A stretch of 64,000 bases of DNA from Effrenium voratum (lineage: Eukaryota > Sar > Dinophyceae > Suessiales > Symbiodiniaceae): positions 219,286-283,285 of the forward strand of contig CAUJNA010001646.1 of the NCBI GenBank assembly GCA_963377175.1, written 5' to 3'. Under the pieces are notes generated by a model, which did no database searches, had not been told where the DNA came from, and saw only the letters and a list, made by a program, of their open reading frames with translations. A program made the translations under genes and the position numbers. Below are positions 11,433 to 24,814 of this stretch, piece after piece. The first letter of the stretch is position 1, and each line of letters opens with the position of its first letter.

Positions 11433-14400
11433 GATTTGAATCGGAAGCCAAACCGAAGCTGCGGCCAAATCAAAGTGTCGCACCGTTCCAACCGCTGGAC
11501 CCGGTCGCTCAGTGCGACGAGTCTGGCTCTAAGGCCGGGGGGGGGGTTGGATGTGGGAGGGGAGGCGAGTTGCGATCGCTCGTTTGTTACATCAGCATCT
11601 TGTGCGGGCCCGTTTTTTTCTTCCGATCCGCAAAACATTCGGCGAAGAATCCAAGCGGACGTTGCTAGGCCCTCCCGCCACATCCAGTTCAGGCACTCAA
11701 GTTTGGTCCACGTGATGCCCCAGTCTTTCAAGTCAGAGCGGTTGGCCCGGCCTTGTCTCAACCTGCTGAATACTTTAAACTCAATGTCTTGCGTGCTGAT
11801 GGACATAGGGCCAACTTTGCGAGACCTCGCTGAAGCCGGCATGCCTGGAGGCTAATCGATGTAAGTGCCACCCACTATGTGAGGCTCACCTGCGCGTTCT
11901 GCCACACCTGGCATTCAGCGTCATGATAATCCAATCCACATCACACCTGTGATGCCAACCAAAGCAGATGCTTTAATGTGATGGCGCGGGCACCAAATTG
12001 GCACAAGGAGTGTAACTTTAGTAACATGACAGAAACAAACAAACAAAGAACAACACATACACAACACACAAAGCAACAACAAAACCGTTGGAAGAGCCAG
12101 CCGCACGATGCGGCCTGTGCAGACCACATCAGACCATTTATGATCTTCACGGAGTTTGCAGGTGAGTTGATTGATCAGGCAGCGCTGTTTGGAGAGGCGT
12201 TTCTTGGAACCGAGGTAACAGCTCAACAATAGCAGGGGTACTCATAAACGAAAACATGCTTGCTTGACAGCCCCCTTTGCCTCCCCACAAAGCGGGAATG
12301 GCGGTTTTTGGCCGCGTGCTTAGTTGAAACTCCCGATTTTGGCTAGGGTCGGAATCCATGGTTATTACCTAGGAGTTCGTCGGCTTTTGCGTTGGCCCCT
12401 GCGGATGTCTATTCGAGGAGCGCTTTTCAAAAGTCACAAGGTAGTCAGACGGATGGCCGATTTCGGCATGACAAGGGACCCATCCCCTGAAAATGGTGCT
12501 CAGTGTGAGGGGTTTTCCCGGAAGATGCGGGGCAACGAGCTGGGCTCGGAGTCAGTTGTGCTTTATGTTGCTTGGTTCTCGTTCTTGTCAACCAAGCAAA
12601 GGGGCAACTTCTTGTTCTCGTGGCCATTCAAGTAATTAAGGAGATGGGCCTCCACAAATCGGCGTCCCCTTTTTGAAGAGTGCGAACCGGGAAGCCACAA
12701 GAACACACCCCTTGCTTTTGGACATGCCCTTTGTGAGTTAGCCTGCGTCAATCATACAGCTGGCCTGGCCTCAGGTTCTGAGTGGCAAATGACTGCATGA
12801 CATCTTCGAAGGGCTGAGACCAAATGCTTGCTTGGAGCAATCACAAGTGGACAATTTGCTTATCTTGCATATCAAGGGTTGTTTTGTTGCTCGTGGAGGC
12901 TTGCCCCAAGGAGTGCACCAAGTCCCATATGGGACAATGAAGCTACTGGGAAACGCAACGTTTGAAGGTTAATCAGCCCATCCGAAGCAGTGCTTCCTGC
13001 GTGGGGCCCAAGGAGGTTTCCAGGTGGGAGCGTTTTCGCTTCGCGTGCACAGAACACCAGGTTCGATTTTGGAGGCACATCCGTTGCCACCACAGGCTTT
13101 TGAAAGACCGCTGAGGTTCGACCTTAGCAGTTGCAAAGACTTTTCCCCTCGGGGCCTCTCCGCGGATGCCGCGGGAGAGGGGTTGCGGGAGGCTGAACAC
13201 TTTGTGTTGACTGAGGGACAAGTTCCATTTCAAACATTTCACAGACTGACCAACCTCAGCAGACCTTTTCAGTTTGTCTCACGGGTCCGGCTAAGCGGTG
13301 TTCCCTCCCCTGGGTGGGAGAAGGAGAACAGCAGAACTAGGTCATTTGCATTCTGCGACATGCTCATAAAGAGCGGTCTTGTTTTGATCATTGAACAAAG
13401 GGCTTGGAAGTCCATGCTTTGCGTTTTGTTGGGATTGTTTGGTAACCTTGACCCACGCTTCTTTCCCAGAAGGCCAGGCATACTTGATCAGATTGAGCTG
13501 AGTCTGCGGGAGGTTTTATTCGGATTCATGGACCTCGCCAGATTCCAGGGTGTTTCAATTCGCTGGACATGAATTGCAGATATTCCAAGTAGAAGCCGGT
13601 CCTCCTTGATTATCCGTAAACAAAGAGGCGCCTTTTGCGGAGACACCTGAATTACTCCTTTGCCAAGCAAGAGGGGCTGGGTTGTCAGCCAGGCTCCCGC
13701 AGCTCCCGGCAGGTTCCGCTTTAGAGGGCAGCGGATATGCGGCATCGACACTGCTGGATGACCTACCTCCCCCCCAAACAAAGAGGCGACCTCTCGTTGC
13801 ATATGATGGCCTTCCAATCATCCTGGTTGCCCAGCGGCATTTTGCAAAGTGGGTTTCTCTTAAGCAGCGAGACAAGGGTTCTCACTCTCTCTCTCTCTCC
13901 CTCTCGCTTTCTGTTAATCCGCATCGATCCGTCCGCCCAGATCCGAATTCGACCAGAAAAAGGAGTTCGATCGGCGCAGGTGCGGAGCGCATGCTTTGCT
14001 CTTTTTCTATTTTTGCGAAGGCCAGGGGTCTCCAAATGGACAACTTTTGTGTGGAAGGATTCCTGTACCAGTTGATTTATTTCCTTCTCCATTTGGAGAG
14101 AGTTCCCTTCCAGCTATTTTATCAGGAGCTCACAGATGCGGGGTATTTCCACTTTACTTTTGGTGGTTGCAAACAGCAGTGTTCTGGCCCGTTCAGGGTG
14201 AGTTCCCCTTAACAGGGTGCACTTTCTTTTTTCTTCTTTTGTGTTTCTCTTCCGTTTTTTTTTTTTTTCTTTTTTAGTCATGTCCACTGGGCTTTTGACG
14301 GGAGTTGACAGCGTGGGACATGGGTTCTGCCTACTTTCTTGGTGAGCTCATGGATGGGGTGTAACACCAGATGGCGCTTGGTTTGGAATTCCTCAGTTCA

Positions 14401-15975
14401 GGTTTTGGAGTTGTTGCAAAAAGCGAAGAGATGGATTCAGGGCTTGAGCACTCTAATTGAAAGAGTGACGCTGTTGTCGCATGTTTTCAGTTAGGGATTC
14501 CCACATCTTCCACGCGACGAACGTGAACATGGCCGTCAATAGAGGGTATATGGAGCTGACAGCTTTGGGTATGTTTGCAAGACACCCTGGATTTGGGTGC
14601 ACGGATGATGTGACTCGTTTGGAAGAGACATCCACAAGATGGCTTGGAAAAACGTATACAGGCAGCCCGGTTGTGCTCCACGCATACAGGGGCGATGACA
14701 TTGCATGATTTTGTGTATCAGTATGCCAGCTCATCTCCCTTGAGTAGTGTGCTATTCTTTGAGGGCAGCATTCTGACGTTTAACTGAGACCCCCAAGATT
14801 GAACAAGCCCAAATTGCAAAAGCAAGGAGAACTCAATGCTAGCAGAGCTACTGTGGATGGACAAAGTTCCGCACCACCTTGAAACCATGGGAAGCCATTC
14901 TTTGTTGGTATGTACAGGGGAATCATCATTCCATGCATTCTTTGGTGGTGCACGATTTCGTCCATCCACAGCAGCTTTTGCGATCACAACGCTTGAGTGA
15001 TCATGTTCCAGTAGTCCAACATGCTGACTGGCTACGTTGATACTCTGTACACAAACATGAAGGCAAACAGACTCGGAAGACCAGGACGAGTGTCCTCTTG
15101 CACCTCCATGCTCGTGGAACAGTACTGGCAAGTCAACAAGAAAGCGAGGTTCTTCAATCCAGTTTCAACTTTACGCAGCTCAAGAAACATTGGAGCAATT
15201 GAGCGGTCACTCCCAAACAAGCAGACCCCCAAAACAGAAAAGGCGTATACAACTGCTACATAGCCACTATAAGAGCGTGTAGCCCCTTGTCCGCATGGGC
15301 GTAGGAGTTTCGGGATAGCGGAATTCATTTGTGTCGTGCAACATCGGACCTTTGGGCCACTTTCTGTAGCTGGCCGATCCCCTTAAAAGCGACAAAGACA
15401 TACTGTGCAAGGACAAATTCCTGCAGCTGGCATTCGCAAGGTTTCATCCCCAGGTGCAGGATCCAATGTCCATGGATGGGATCAGATCGGCGGCCATTTG
15501 AACCTCTCTTTTTTTGGCTCCTCCGAAGAAAGGCAACCATGTGTGCTCCTTTCCACGGGACGGCCCAACGGGTTTCCCACAAGGGCCAAGTAGAAATCTC
15601 CCCGGGTTTCTAATGTCCTACTTAGTATGCGGTTATGAACCCTGGTTAATCAGTCCCCCAATTGTGTTATGAGGGTAAGTCCTACTTTGGGGGACTAATT
15701 TATTTGCCAGGGTTGTTAACCCCTTATTCCCTTGTGAGGTTTATGGGGGCCTGCTCCCTGCCCATTTCCGGTGACTGACTTGCTTGTTCTTAGGGCACGC
15801 AATACTTGGGATCCCCCCAAAGAAACCTCCTGCATGGACAAAATCCGCGAGTTGCACCTGTTGGTAGGTGTTTATCAATGAATGTTCATAGGGTTTCATC
15901 CAAGCCGGTGCCCGGCCTGGTGTTTGTCCAGCCAGTAGGGGTCATTCCAACGCAAAGCCAGCAGACGCCATCCAG
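11433..15975. other. Stretch between the phosphatase and the recognised kinase exons
   Basis: No conserved gene recognised. It contains a CT repeat near 13885-13915 and a poly-T near 14255-14275. Overlapping minus-strand open stretches between about 14453 and 15582 read like decayed coding sequence with frame changes, but match no family I know. Upstream exons of the kinase (subdomains I-VI) should lie here or further left and were not identified. Confidence 0.4.
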
Positions 15976-16073
15976 CCGACGTCATCCACCATGTTGCGCT
16001 TGAATCCAAGGCCAACAGCGGCAAATACTTGGTGCTCACGGATTTCGGCATCGCCACGTTGGTCACCAACCAG
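15976..16073 (+). CDS. Kinase exon with DFG motif (subdomain VII)
   Basis: Frame reads VALESKANSG then KYLVLTDFGIATLV, TNQ. The DFG aspartate binds Mg-ATP in protein kinases. The HRD catalytic loop that should precede it is not recognisable; the first residues here (DVIHH) do not match it. An upstream exon may therefore supply it, or the 5' boundary is misplaced. Ends at CAG before a GC donor, phase 0. Confidence 0.6.
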
Positions 16074-16460
16074 GCGGCCCAAGATTTGCCTTGCCGACAG
16101 ACTTCCACCACTGACCATGGGTTTGAGACATGTCTGGGACATTTGTGATGAACAAATCAATCCAACCAGTTACACGATTTCCCGGCAAAGGATCATGCGT
16201 TAAAGATGTACACGCTGAGACGCTGTTGAATTGCGGGCCCCACAAAAACATCTTTTGCCACTGGGCAGTCGGGCCCCTCAGGCCCCAAAACAGAAATATG
16301 ATGATATGTTTGCCTTGGAACTTATTTTTGTTTTCCTCATTCCCTCTTATTTGGGATTGACCTTAAGGATATGGTCCAGGGATTTGTGGTGAAGCTTTTG
16401 AATCGGAGACCTGACAGCCAGCCATACGGGAGCCGCGAAGATCCAGCTGGGCTTTGCCAG

Positions 16461-16518
16461 GAAGAGATGCGGAGATCGTCTGGCACGGTGGGCTACGCTG
16501 CGCCAGAAATGCTCAAAG
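16461..16518 (+). CDS. Kinase exon with APE motif (subdomain VIII)
   Basis: After a TGCCAG acceptor it reads EEMRR then SSGTVGYAAPEMLKG. G-T-x-x-Y-x-A-P-E is the activation-segment/P+1-loop signature of Ser/Thr kinases. The exon ends with one base of the Gly codon before a GC donor; the first two bases of the next exon complete it. Confidence 0.7.
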
Positions 16519-17098
16519 GCAGGGAGACCTCTTTAGGGGGCGCGTGGATAGAACCCATGGCTTGTACTTGTAACATCAACTTGACTGTCCTTGGCATGTT
16601 TAGTTTTTTGCTTTTTGTTTCGTTTTGGCAAGCCTCAAAGTAAAGCTAAAACGAGCATCCCAGCCCAGTTGCACTCGTTGGTTCCGCAACTCCTGACTTC
16701 GGTCCATGGGGACATGCAGGTGACCTTCGGGACCATGCTTACTACTTCTCCCGTGTTTCTTTGGCAACCACCTGTTTTCACGAATCGCTCGTGTTGAACC
16801 CAGACATGGCGCCGTTTGAACGGAGGGCACTCTGGAGCGCTTCCCGTGAGCTTGAGCGGGCGTCCTTTTGTTTGGGTTTGACGGCTTGGGGAGCCACGGA
16901 CACGTTTTTCAGCCCCCAGGCGGAACGCGGACAACCCTCGCAATGGGATGGTTTGCAGTTTGCAGATCATCGACTTGACTGTTCCTGTCAAGTTGAGTTC
17001 GTCACTTTTGGTCCTTTTGTTCCTTTTGGTCCTCGGATTTTAGATAGAGGCCGCACCAGGTGCCGCCAGCCCCCCCTCCCCCCCCCCCCCTTCCTTAG

Positions 17099-17176
17099 GC
17101 GAGGCCACGTCCTTCGAGGGTGATGCCTTCGGCGCTGGGGTCGTGCTGTACTTCATGCTCTCCAAGCGCTTCGGCA
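17099..17176 (+). CDS. Kinase exon with subdomain IX
   Basis: Preceded by a long C-rich tract and CTTAG, a strong acceptor. Encodes EATSFE then GDAFGAGVVLYFMLSKR, FG. The Asp-x-Phe/Trp-x-x-Gly pattern is the conserved helix F start of kinases, with the Asp that stabilises the catalytic loop. Joining to the previous exon restores a continuous PEMLKG-EATSFEGD sequence. Confidence 0.7.
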
Positions 17177-19069
17177 GTGCCCCATTTTTTTCTTGGGTCG
17201 TGAACAATTGGACGCCAACAGGAAACCCGAAGCCATTCTTGGCTGGTGGCCCTATTTTGAGAGTGTCACAGTTATGGCGACCAGCCAAACATGGCTTCGG
17301 TTTTGCTGTTGGTGTCCCATGAAATCAGGTCTTTCACGCGCCAGTGTTTCCCATCCCTGTCAGCTGTTTTGTTTTTCTCAACGGGCTGGTTTGCCAAAGG
17401 GTGTTTAAGGGGCGCGAGGGTCTGGTCTTTGCTTCTTGTTTGGTTGCTACTTTTTCAAGGCGCTTCCCATCATTTTTCTTGCAGGTGCTCAGTTGGAAAT
17501 GACCTTCCGGGTTTGGGGTATGAATCGCAAGGGGATTCCCTGCAAGGACACCACAGGCGATTGTTTATCTTGGGGTCATTCCATTTCTAATTCCCTGCCT
17601 ATCGAACCGATGGCAAATCGTTCAGTTGGATAGTAGTACCCTTGGTGGGCTGCCTCGACGTCTTGGGTCTTGAGGCCAAAATTCCGTGGCCGAAGGGCTG
17701 GTTGACAAGTTTGGTCATGTGGTTCCCAGACCCCGGTGAAAGCACCCCTTGCAACTTTTCAAGAGCGGGTTCCTCTTTCAAATCAACTCATCATTGCCGA
17801 CACAGGGTGGCCCCTTTTTCCCACCACGTGGTCATTTGACCCTTTTTGGGAAGGTTTTAAGGGAGAACACGTGTTTCAGACAAGTTCTCATGTCTCCAAG
17901 CTGAAACGATTCGGAAAGAAGAGGACTTCCTGGAACCCAGGAGGGATTAAGCGTTTGACAGAGAGCAACACTTTACTCCTGTTTTGTTTCGCGGGGGCAG
18001 TTTCGTTTGGGGTAGGGTTGAAATGCTCTCTGAGAGGTGCTTCCGGAACGCCCAGGTTTCTTCTCGGTTAAAGGGCGGGCCCCTAAGCGTGGAAGCGCTC
18101 CTTGTCCAGCCAAAAGAGGGCTGGACCCTCAAAATACCCTTAGAAATCAGTTGCTTCAATCTTGCGAGGTGAACTCCTTTATGGGTAGTTTGAGGGTCCA
18201 GGTACCTCCGATTTTGGGGCAGTGTGAAATTCTCGACGGCTTGAAGCCTTGGCACAAAGGATCCAACTCTCGAGGGAATCAGTCGCAGAATAAACCAAGA
18301 AAGGACAACGCCCCTCTCCATTCCGGCGCCCTTCACGAATCAGGTAATTCACATTCTCGGGCCTAAATGATTAGACTAAAGTTGGGGAGTTACAACATAG
18401 GGGAGTCGTAGATGTTGCGCCACTCATTGATATGGCTGTGGGTCAAAAATAGGTTCCCATTTTGGGAACCTTGGTAAATGGAACCAAGGACTCAATTCTG
18501 CGCTGCCCTGGTGCTTTAATTTTGACCCATATGCACGCGTCAATCTTATCTCGTCGTCACTTTTTCGGCGTGCCTTGTCCACACGACCGGCTCGCGGCTT
18601 GCAGGTCCACGCCATTCCTGGCGCCCACTCAAAAGCAGATGGCCGGGGCCCCTTTGGTGGCCGAGCCGAAGCGTTTTCTGGGTCCCTCGGTGGACGTACC
18701 AAATCGGTTTTGGGGTTTTGGGGTTTTGGGTTCCGTACATCCTGTGCCCAAAGCAAAAACACGTGGCAAGCTTGCTTCTTTGAAATTTCGGCTAGGTTTG
18801 ACATGCCCAGATACCTGCACGCCGACCAACATGGAGGGGTTTCGCTTGAAAAGATGAATTTCCATGTCCACCAGAACTGAAGAAAGCCGCACAGTTCCGG
18901 GCGAGGGGGGAATGTTCAAGCGGATAGCCAGATCTGCCTGAGGAGGTCGGAGGGGCCTTCTGAGGGTGTATAACATATATATATATATATATAACTTTGG
19001 AGCATAGGGTTGGGGGGCTGCATCTCTAGTCATATGTATATATATATATATATATGAAATACAATTTAT

Positions 19070-19103
<34 letters not shown>

Positions 19104-19609
19104 CGGGCAGTAGTCCGGAGCTTTGGGTAGCTTTGCAAAAGTTTGGGCTGGGCCATGCCTTCTCATGTGAGTTGTTTGTTGCAATCCGGATTTCCCTATG
19201 GTCCATTCGAGAGCGAAACGGGGGAATTCACCCCGCCAAAGCCCCAAAGCCCAGGGCTTCCCGATTTGTCGCGTGTCCTATTTGAGAAACAAACAATTTT
19301 TTGCTGCCCATGCGACTTCTTGAATCAGGTAACATTTAGTTGGTGGTTTGGATTGGTGGCTTTAATGGGAAACCCCTCCTTAACCACCAAACCACCAAAT
19401 AGAGAGAGAGAAGCTGATTGAAGGGAGACCGCTTCTGAAATTGTCTGGGAAAGTGAGACAGTGAACATATGTGGGGTGTCTCTTTCTGTGAAGTCACCTT
19501 TTTTCGCGTGCCCTTTAAACCAAAAAGCCCACCGTTTTCATGGTTCCCCTACTTTGAGACACGCCCCACTGCCCCACTACCCGGGACCCGTGAACCCGGC
19601 GCCATGGAG

Positions 19610-19681
19610 TCGAGGCCGAGAACACGCATGAGTGCAAAGTGAACTTGCGGGGGACCCCGCAAAGCGATCGACTGGACAGCG
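19610..19681 (+). CDS. Probable kinase exon, subdomain X
   Basis: Frame reads EAENTH then ECKVNLRGTPQSDRLDS, ending at a perfect GTGAGT donor. The polar helix-loop with a Cys/Gly-x-V/F-x-L turn is typical of the weakly conserved subdomain X. The main support is phase compatibility on both sides and its position between subdomains IX and XI. Confidence 0.5.
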
Positions 19682-19848
19682 GTGAGTTCGGCCCAAGTCT
19701 GTGCACTAAAGACCTCCATTAGCTGTGGCTCAAGTAGATGTACCAACATACCTTGGCAAATGGAGCGAAAGACCAAAAGCTGCGTAACCCTAGCTCTTTA
19801 AATACTTTGATTTTGAGCTACACCCAGATGTGGCACCAAATATCAGGG

Positions 19849-19860
19849 TTTTGGCTCAAG
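19849..19860 (+). other. Exact 12-nt match to the 3' end of the dinoflagellate spliced leader
   Basis: TTTTGGCTCAAG equals the last 12 nt of the conserved dinoflagellate SL. It lies in the large kinase intron or just after exon X. It may mark a retroposed, trans-spliced mRNA relic, but the flanks do not extend the match. Confidence 0.35.
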
Positions 19861-21052
19861 GCTCCAAGCAACTCCTTGTTTTGGGAAGGCTCCAAGCCAA
19901 GACCCTGTGTGGTATCATGAAATCAGATGAAATCAGAAGAGGCCGTGCGGATGTTTGCCCTTTAGTACTTGTTATACAACCAATGAGACTGTACCGACCG
20001 GTCACAGTTGACAGCTTTGCAAGCTGCTCAAAGACCATCTCACATCTTGTGGATTTCTTCTTGTGGATTTGGTTTGGGCGAATGTACTGATTTGAATATA
20101 TGGTGTCGTAGGTAACTTGTTTGCACAGGGGATGCTTTTAGGGGTCTCTTTACCGGAAGCCGGCAAGCTGAGGGTTTTGCATGTGACGTGATATGCTTCG
20201 GGTTGCGCGAAAGCTCGTGTAGTATTGGCCAGCTTGGTCCGCTCAGACAGGGCTGAGATTCGGTGAACATGGAACACCAGAGCCATCGCGTGCAAAGATT
20301 CCACAGCCCAAGCAATGTAGCCGGGACCATTGTGCCCAGTTGCCCGGTTTACAACACCAATCACCACGCTTTGCCCAGGAAGTATGGATGCTTTGAGCAC
20401 ATCTCCGACGACTGCCGGGTCCCTGTGGGCTGCTGACACGTAGGTCGACCAAACCCTTCGGCCTTGTAAAAGGACCTGGTGTTTGCTTTCGGTCTTGGGT
20501 TTTCTTCTATTCAATACCACTTGCTGGTTCGATTGGCATGAAGGAATGACCCATTAACCATCCCACAATCCCTTTCCCCCAAACGCGCTTGATTCCCTAC
20601 TGAGAGCCAGAAAGACGGGCAGATAATTACTCCACCCCCCTTCCCCCTATGCTGACAGAAGGACTGATCATCAACCGCTTAGGGGCTTTTGCCGCCACTC
20701 GGATCCAACATCCCAGACAGCAGGCGCACTGAACACTGTGCGCTGCCTTTTTCCCCCTCGGTCGCGGTGTCCTGTATGGGGATCTTGCAAGGTGAAGACT
20801 TGTAGGCAATACTGGTCCCAGGTAATAGTGAAAACACACGGGCAGTTTGATGGAAAGCAAAAAAGGAAGGATAATCAGGCAGGCTGCTTTGTTGTTGGTG
20901 TTGCAGACAGAAAGGCACGTGGCAAAGCCGAGCGCCGAGGCCGGAGCATGATCGTTTCGCTCATCAAGAAGGAGGTTCAGGCGCAAAGCTCCCAGAACGC
21001 CGCGCAAACATCGATTAGAAGAATCCCCTTTGCAGGGCAGATGCATCATGAA

Positions 21053-21063
21053 CCCGGCCCTAC
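21053..21063. repeat. Left target-site duplication of the satellite-filled element
   Basis: CCCGGCCCTAC, repeated exactly at 23181-23191 on the other side. Part of the 11 bp may be chance extension of an 8-9 bp duplication. Confidence 0.7.
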
Positions 21064-21178
21064 TAGAGAGGGTCGTAACCACGACAAAGAACCTGTTACA
21101 ACGACAAAGGTCATTGTTACAACGACAAAGAATCTTGTTACACCGACAAGTTTCAGTGAAGACTATCCCGACAAGGCT

Positions 21179-22112
21179 TCTACTACTACTACTACTACTA
21201 TTACTATCTATTATTACTACTACTACTACTATTACTATTATTACTACTACTACTACTATTACTATTATTATTACTACTACTACTACTATTATTACTACTA
21301 TTATTACTACTACTACTATTACTATTATTATTACTACTACTACTACTACTATTACTGCTATTACTACTACTACTACTACTATTACTATTATTACTACTAC
21401 TACTACTACTATTACTACTATTACTACTACTACTACTACTACTATTACTGCTATTACTATTACTATTATTACTATTACTGCTATTACTACTACTACTACT
21501 ATGACTATTATTACTAGGACTACTATTACTACTATTACTACTACTACTATTACTACTATAACTACTACTACTATTACTATCATTACTACTACTACTACTA
21601 TTACTACTATTACTACTACTACTACTATTACTACTACTACTATTACTACTATTACTACTACTACTATTACTGCTATTACTACTACTACTACTACTATTAC
21701 TGCTATTACTACTACTACTGCTATTACTACTACTACTATTATTACTACTATTACTAGGACTATTATTACTAGGACTACTATTACTACTATTACTACTACT
21801 ACTATTACTACTATAACTACTACTACTATTACTATCATTACTACTATTATTACTATTACTATTATTACTACTACTACTATTACTACTATTACTACTACTA
21901 CTACTACTACTACTATTACTACTATTACTACTACTAGTACTATTACTACTACTACTATTACTACTATTACTACTACTGCTATTACTACTACTACTACTAC
22001 TATTACTACTACTACTATTACTACTACTACTATTACTATTATTACAGCTACTACTATTGCTAATATTACTACTACTACTATTACTACTATTACTACTACT
22101 ACTATTACTATT
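21179..22112. repeat. ACT/ATT trinucleotide satellite
   Basis: About 0.93 kb of ACT and ATT triplets. Long frames on both strands across it translate to Thr/Ile, Tyr or Val/Ile runs and are not genes. Confidence 0.95.
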
Positions 22113-23059
22113 GACCTTCTTATTCCTTCTTATTCCTTTCTAATCACCTTCTTATTCCTTCTTATTCCTTTCTATTGACCTTCTTATTCCTTCTTATTCC
22201 TTTCCAGTGACCTTCTTATTCCTTCTTATTCCTTTCTATTGACCTTCTTATTCCTTTTTATTCCTTTCTATTCACCTTCTTATTTTTTCCTATTCCTTTC
22301 TACTGACCTTCTTATTCCTTTCTATTGACCTTCTTATTCCTTCGTATTCCTTTCTATTGACCTTCTTATTCCTTCTTATTCCTTTCTATTGACCTTCTTA
22401 TTCCTTCTTATTCCTTTCTAATCACCTTCTTATTCCTTCTTATTCCTTTCCATTGACCTTCTTATTCCTTTTTATTCCTTCCTATTTACCTTCTTATTCC
22501 TTCTTATTCTTTTCTATTCACATTCTTATTCATTTCTATTGACATTGTTATTCCTTCTTGTTCCTTTCTATTAACCTTCTTATTCCTTCTTATTCCTTTC
22601 TATTGACCTTCTTATTCCTTCTTATTCCTTCTTATTGACCTTCTTATTCATTCTTATTCTTTTTTTTATTCAGATTCTTATTCATTTCTATTGAAATTCT
22701 TATTCCTTGTTATTCCTTTCTATTGACCTTCTTATTCCTTCTTATTCCTTTCTATTCACCTTCCCATTCCTTCTTATTCCTTTCTACTGACCTTCTTATT
22801 CCTTTCTATTGACCTTGTTATTCCTTTTTATTCCTTTCTAATCACCTTCTTATTCCTTCTCATTCCTTTCTATTGACCTTCTTATTCCTTCTTATTCCTT
22901 TAGATTCACTTTCTTATTCTTTCTTATTCCTTTCTACTGACCTTCTTATTCCTTTCTATTGACCTTCTTATTCCTTCTTATTCCTTTCTATTGACCTTCT
23001 TATTCCTTCTTATTCCTTCTTATTGACCTTCTCATGCCTTCTTATTCCTTTCTATTTCC
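22113..23059. repeat. 32-bp polypyrimidine satellite
   Basis: About 30 imperfect copies of a 32-bp unit made of TTGACC, two TTCTTATTCC and TTTCTA. Strong pyrimidine strand bias. Lies directly after the triplet satellite, inside the inverted-repeat element. Confidence 0.9.
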
Positions 23060-24814
23060 CTGCTTGTCGGGATAAGCCCGCAAGAAACATGTCGCTGTAA
23101 CGCTTTTTTTCTGCCGTGGTAACATTGCACCTTGTCATGGTAACAAAATCGCGTTTTTGTCGTGGTTACGACCCCCTCTCCCCGGCCCTACACGAAGGTA
23201 GATTCTCAGGTTCTGGCGGGAGGAGCGCCATTGCACGCTCCATAGGATCATTGAGACCCGGCCAGCTTGCAGTGTTCACCACGGTTCTTGTCAAATGGCA
23301 CTCAAAGGGGCGAGCATCAAATCGGGGACCTCAAGAGCCAGGAGAGCTTCTTTTTGATCCCTCCTCCCAATCCTTCTGATGTTTTGGAGGCGCGCGGTAG
23401 TACCCAACTTGATTCCCAGCCATACCCATGTGCATGCTTTTAGGCGTTTTGCGATGGAACCGCAAAGTACATATACGCTGCCTAGCAAACTGTTCTGCTG
23501 GCAACCCCAGTGGATGGCAGCATGCAGGAAACTGGAAAGGGAAAGACTGTCGGCATTCACCCACAGACTTCAGATGTCCTGCTTCACCTACAGAAACTCC
23601 TCATGCCAGCGCGAATCAAGTGAGACATGAGCAACGACAATAGTTGATGGTTTCCAGCCATTCCCTTAGGTGGGTTTTTAGGGTTTAGTGGTACTTCCCC
23701 TAAACTAAAAGTCCAACTGTTAGCAAGAGATCTGGAAACAGCCCAGTACATGATTGGTCTGGGAGGGCATGGGACAACCCAATTCCACGGGACCAGGGGA
23801 ACGGGAGAACCAATTTTCCCACTAAGACTTTAAGACTTTAAGACTTTAAGACATGGCGGGTTCAGGTGTGATTTGTTTAATAGCAGTAGTACACAGATAC
23901 TCTTAGGGTGGATCATGGGAGCCGCAAACAAGCCCGAATCCCTGCCAGCAGTGCCGAAACGTTTGGTGTTCTTGAAGTACACCATGGTGCAAACAACTCG
24001 GTCTTGGACTGCCATCCTCTCGACATGGCCCTGGTCCACTGCAAGGAAATGGACAAATATATATATATATATATATATGATATTATATATGTATTATACA
24101 TATACATATTATATTACCCTCAAAATACCCTTACACATGGTTTTAGCCCCAAAACTATTGCAGTTCAGGCAAGCATCCGGCCTTCAGGAAAGACTTTTAA
24201 CGCGAGATCGTTGACGGGACGAAAAGTGTTGAAATATCCGACTGCCTGTATGCATAGAACAGTCAAGGAACGAATCAAAGACACCAACTGGCCATCTTCT
24301 GGGTGTCCTGATTTTGTATTTTCTTTTGGGTTTGTGACTTTACCCTCAACTGTTGTTGAGGGAAAAGGGAAGCAAGGAATCCGTATTCTTAGGCCCTGAG
24401 CTTGAGACGCGCCCCCGCCCATTTTGTGTTAAGAGCGGGTGCTCTACCTGAAAGACACCGAGACTCCGAGGCAGTTTGACTCATTTTGTCATCTGTCGCG
24501 AAATTCAGCTTCTGCCATTGGCCATTTGCAGACTTTGAATTGTGGACTCCTCGCCTTTTTTGTTAGTTCTACTGCCCTCCCGAAATCACACAGGGATGAC
24601 TCCTGCATGTTCTCGCAAACAAAGCTTAGCCCTGTGGTTCATGCTTCCTCGAATCCTGGGCTGAGTGTTGGTTCGAGATGTTGTTTTTTCTTCGCAAATG
24701 ATTGTTATCCCGCTCACAAGAAGCAAAGAGCATGTTTTTGCAAAGGGTCAAGGACCACCACCCCTGCTAGGACCCCTGAACAGCTATCTGGTTTGGGGTC
24801 TTAGATAAATCCAG

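Larger units (their letters stand above)
21064..23180. mobile_element. Inverted-repeat (MITE-like) element filled with satellite DNA
   Basis: About 115-bp imperfect terminal inverted repeats, left 21064-21178 and right 23060-23180. They share AGAGRGGGTCGTAACCACG and internal ~21-bp subrepeats of the form GTTACxACGACAA. An identical 11-bp direct repeat, CCCGGCCCTAC, flanks the element at 21053-21063 and 23181-23191. A 9-bp part of it could be a Mutator-type target duplication. There is no transposase. The interior is entirely tandem repeats, so this is a non-autonomous element. It sits in a kinase intron in a host gene. Confidence 0.75.

Noticed and set aside
20627..22178. Open frames of about 380-400 codons on both strands
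   Set aside because: They run across the ACT/ATT satellite and encode only Val/Ile, Thr/Ile or Tyr repeats.
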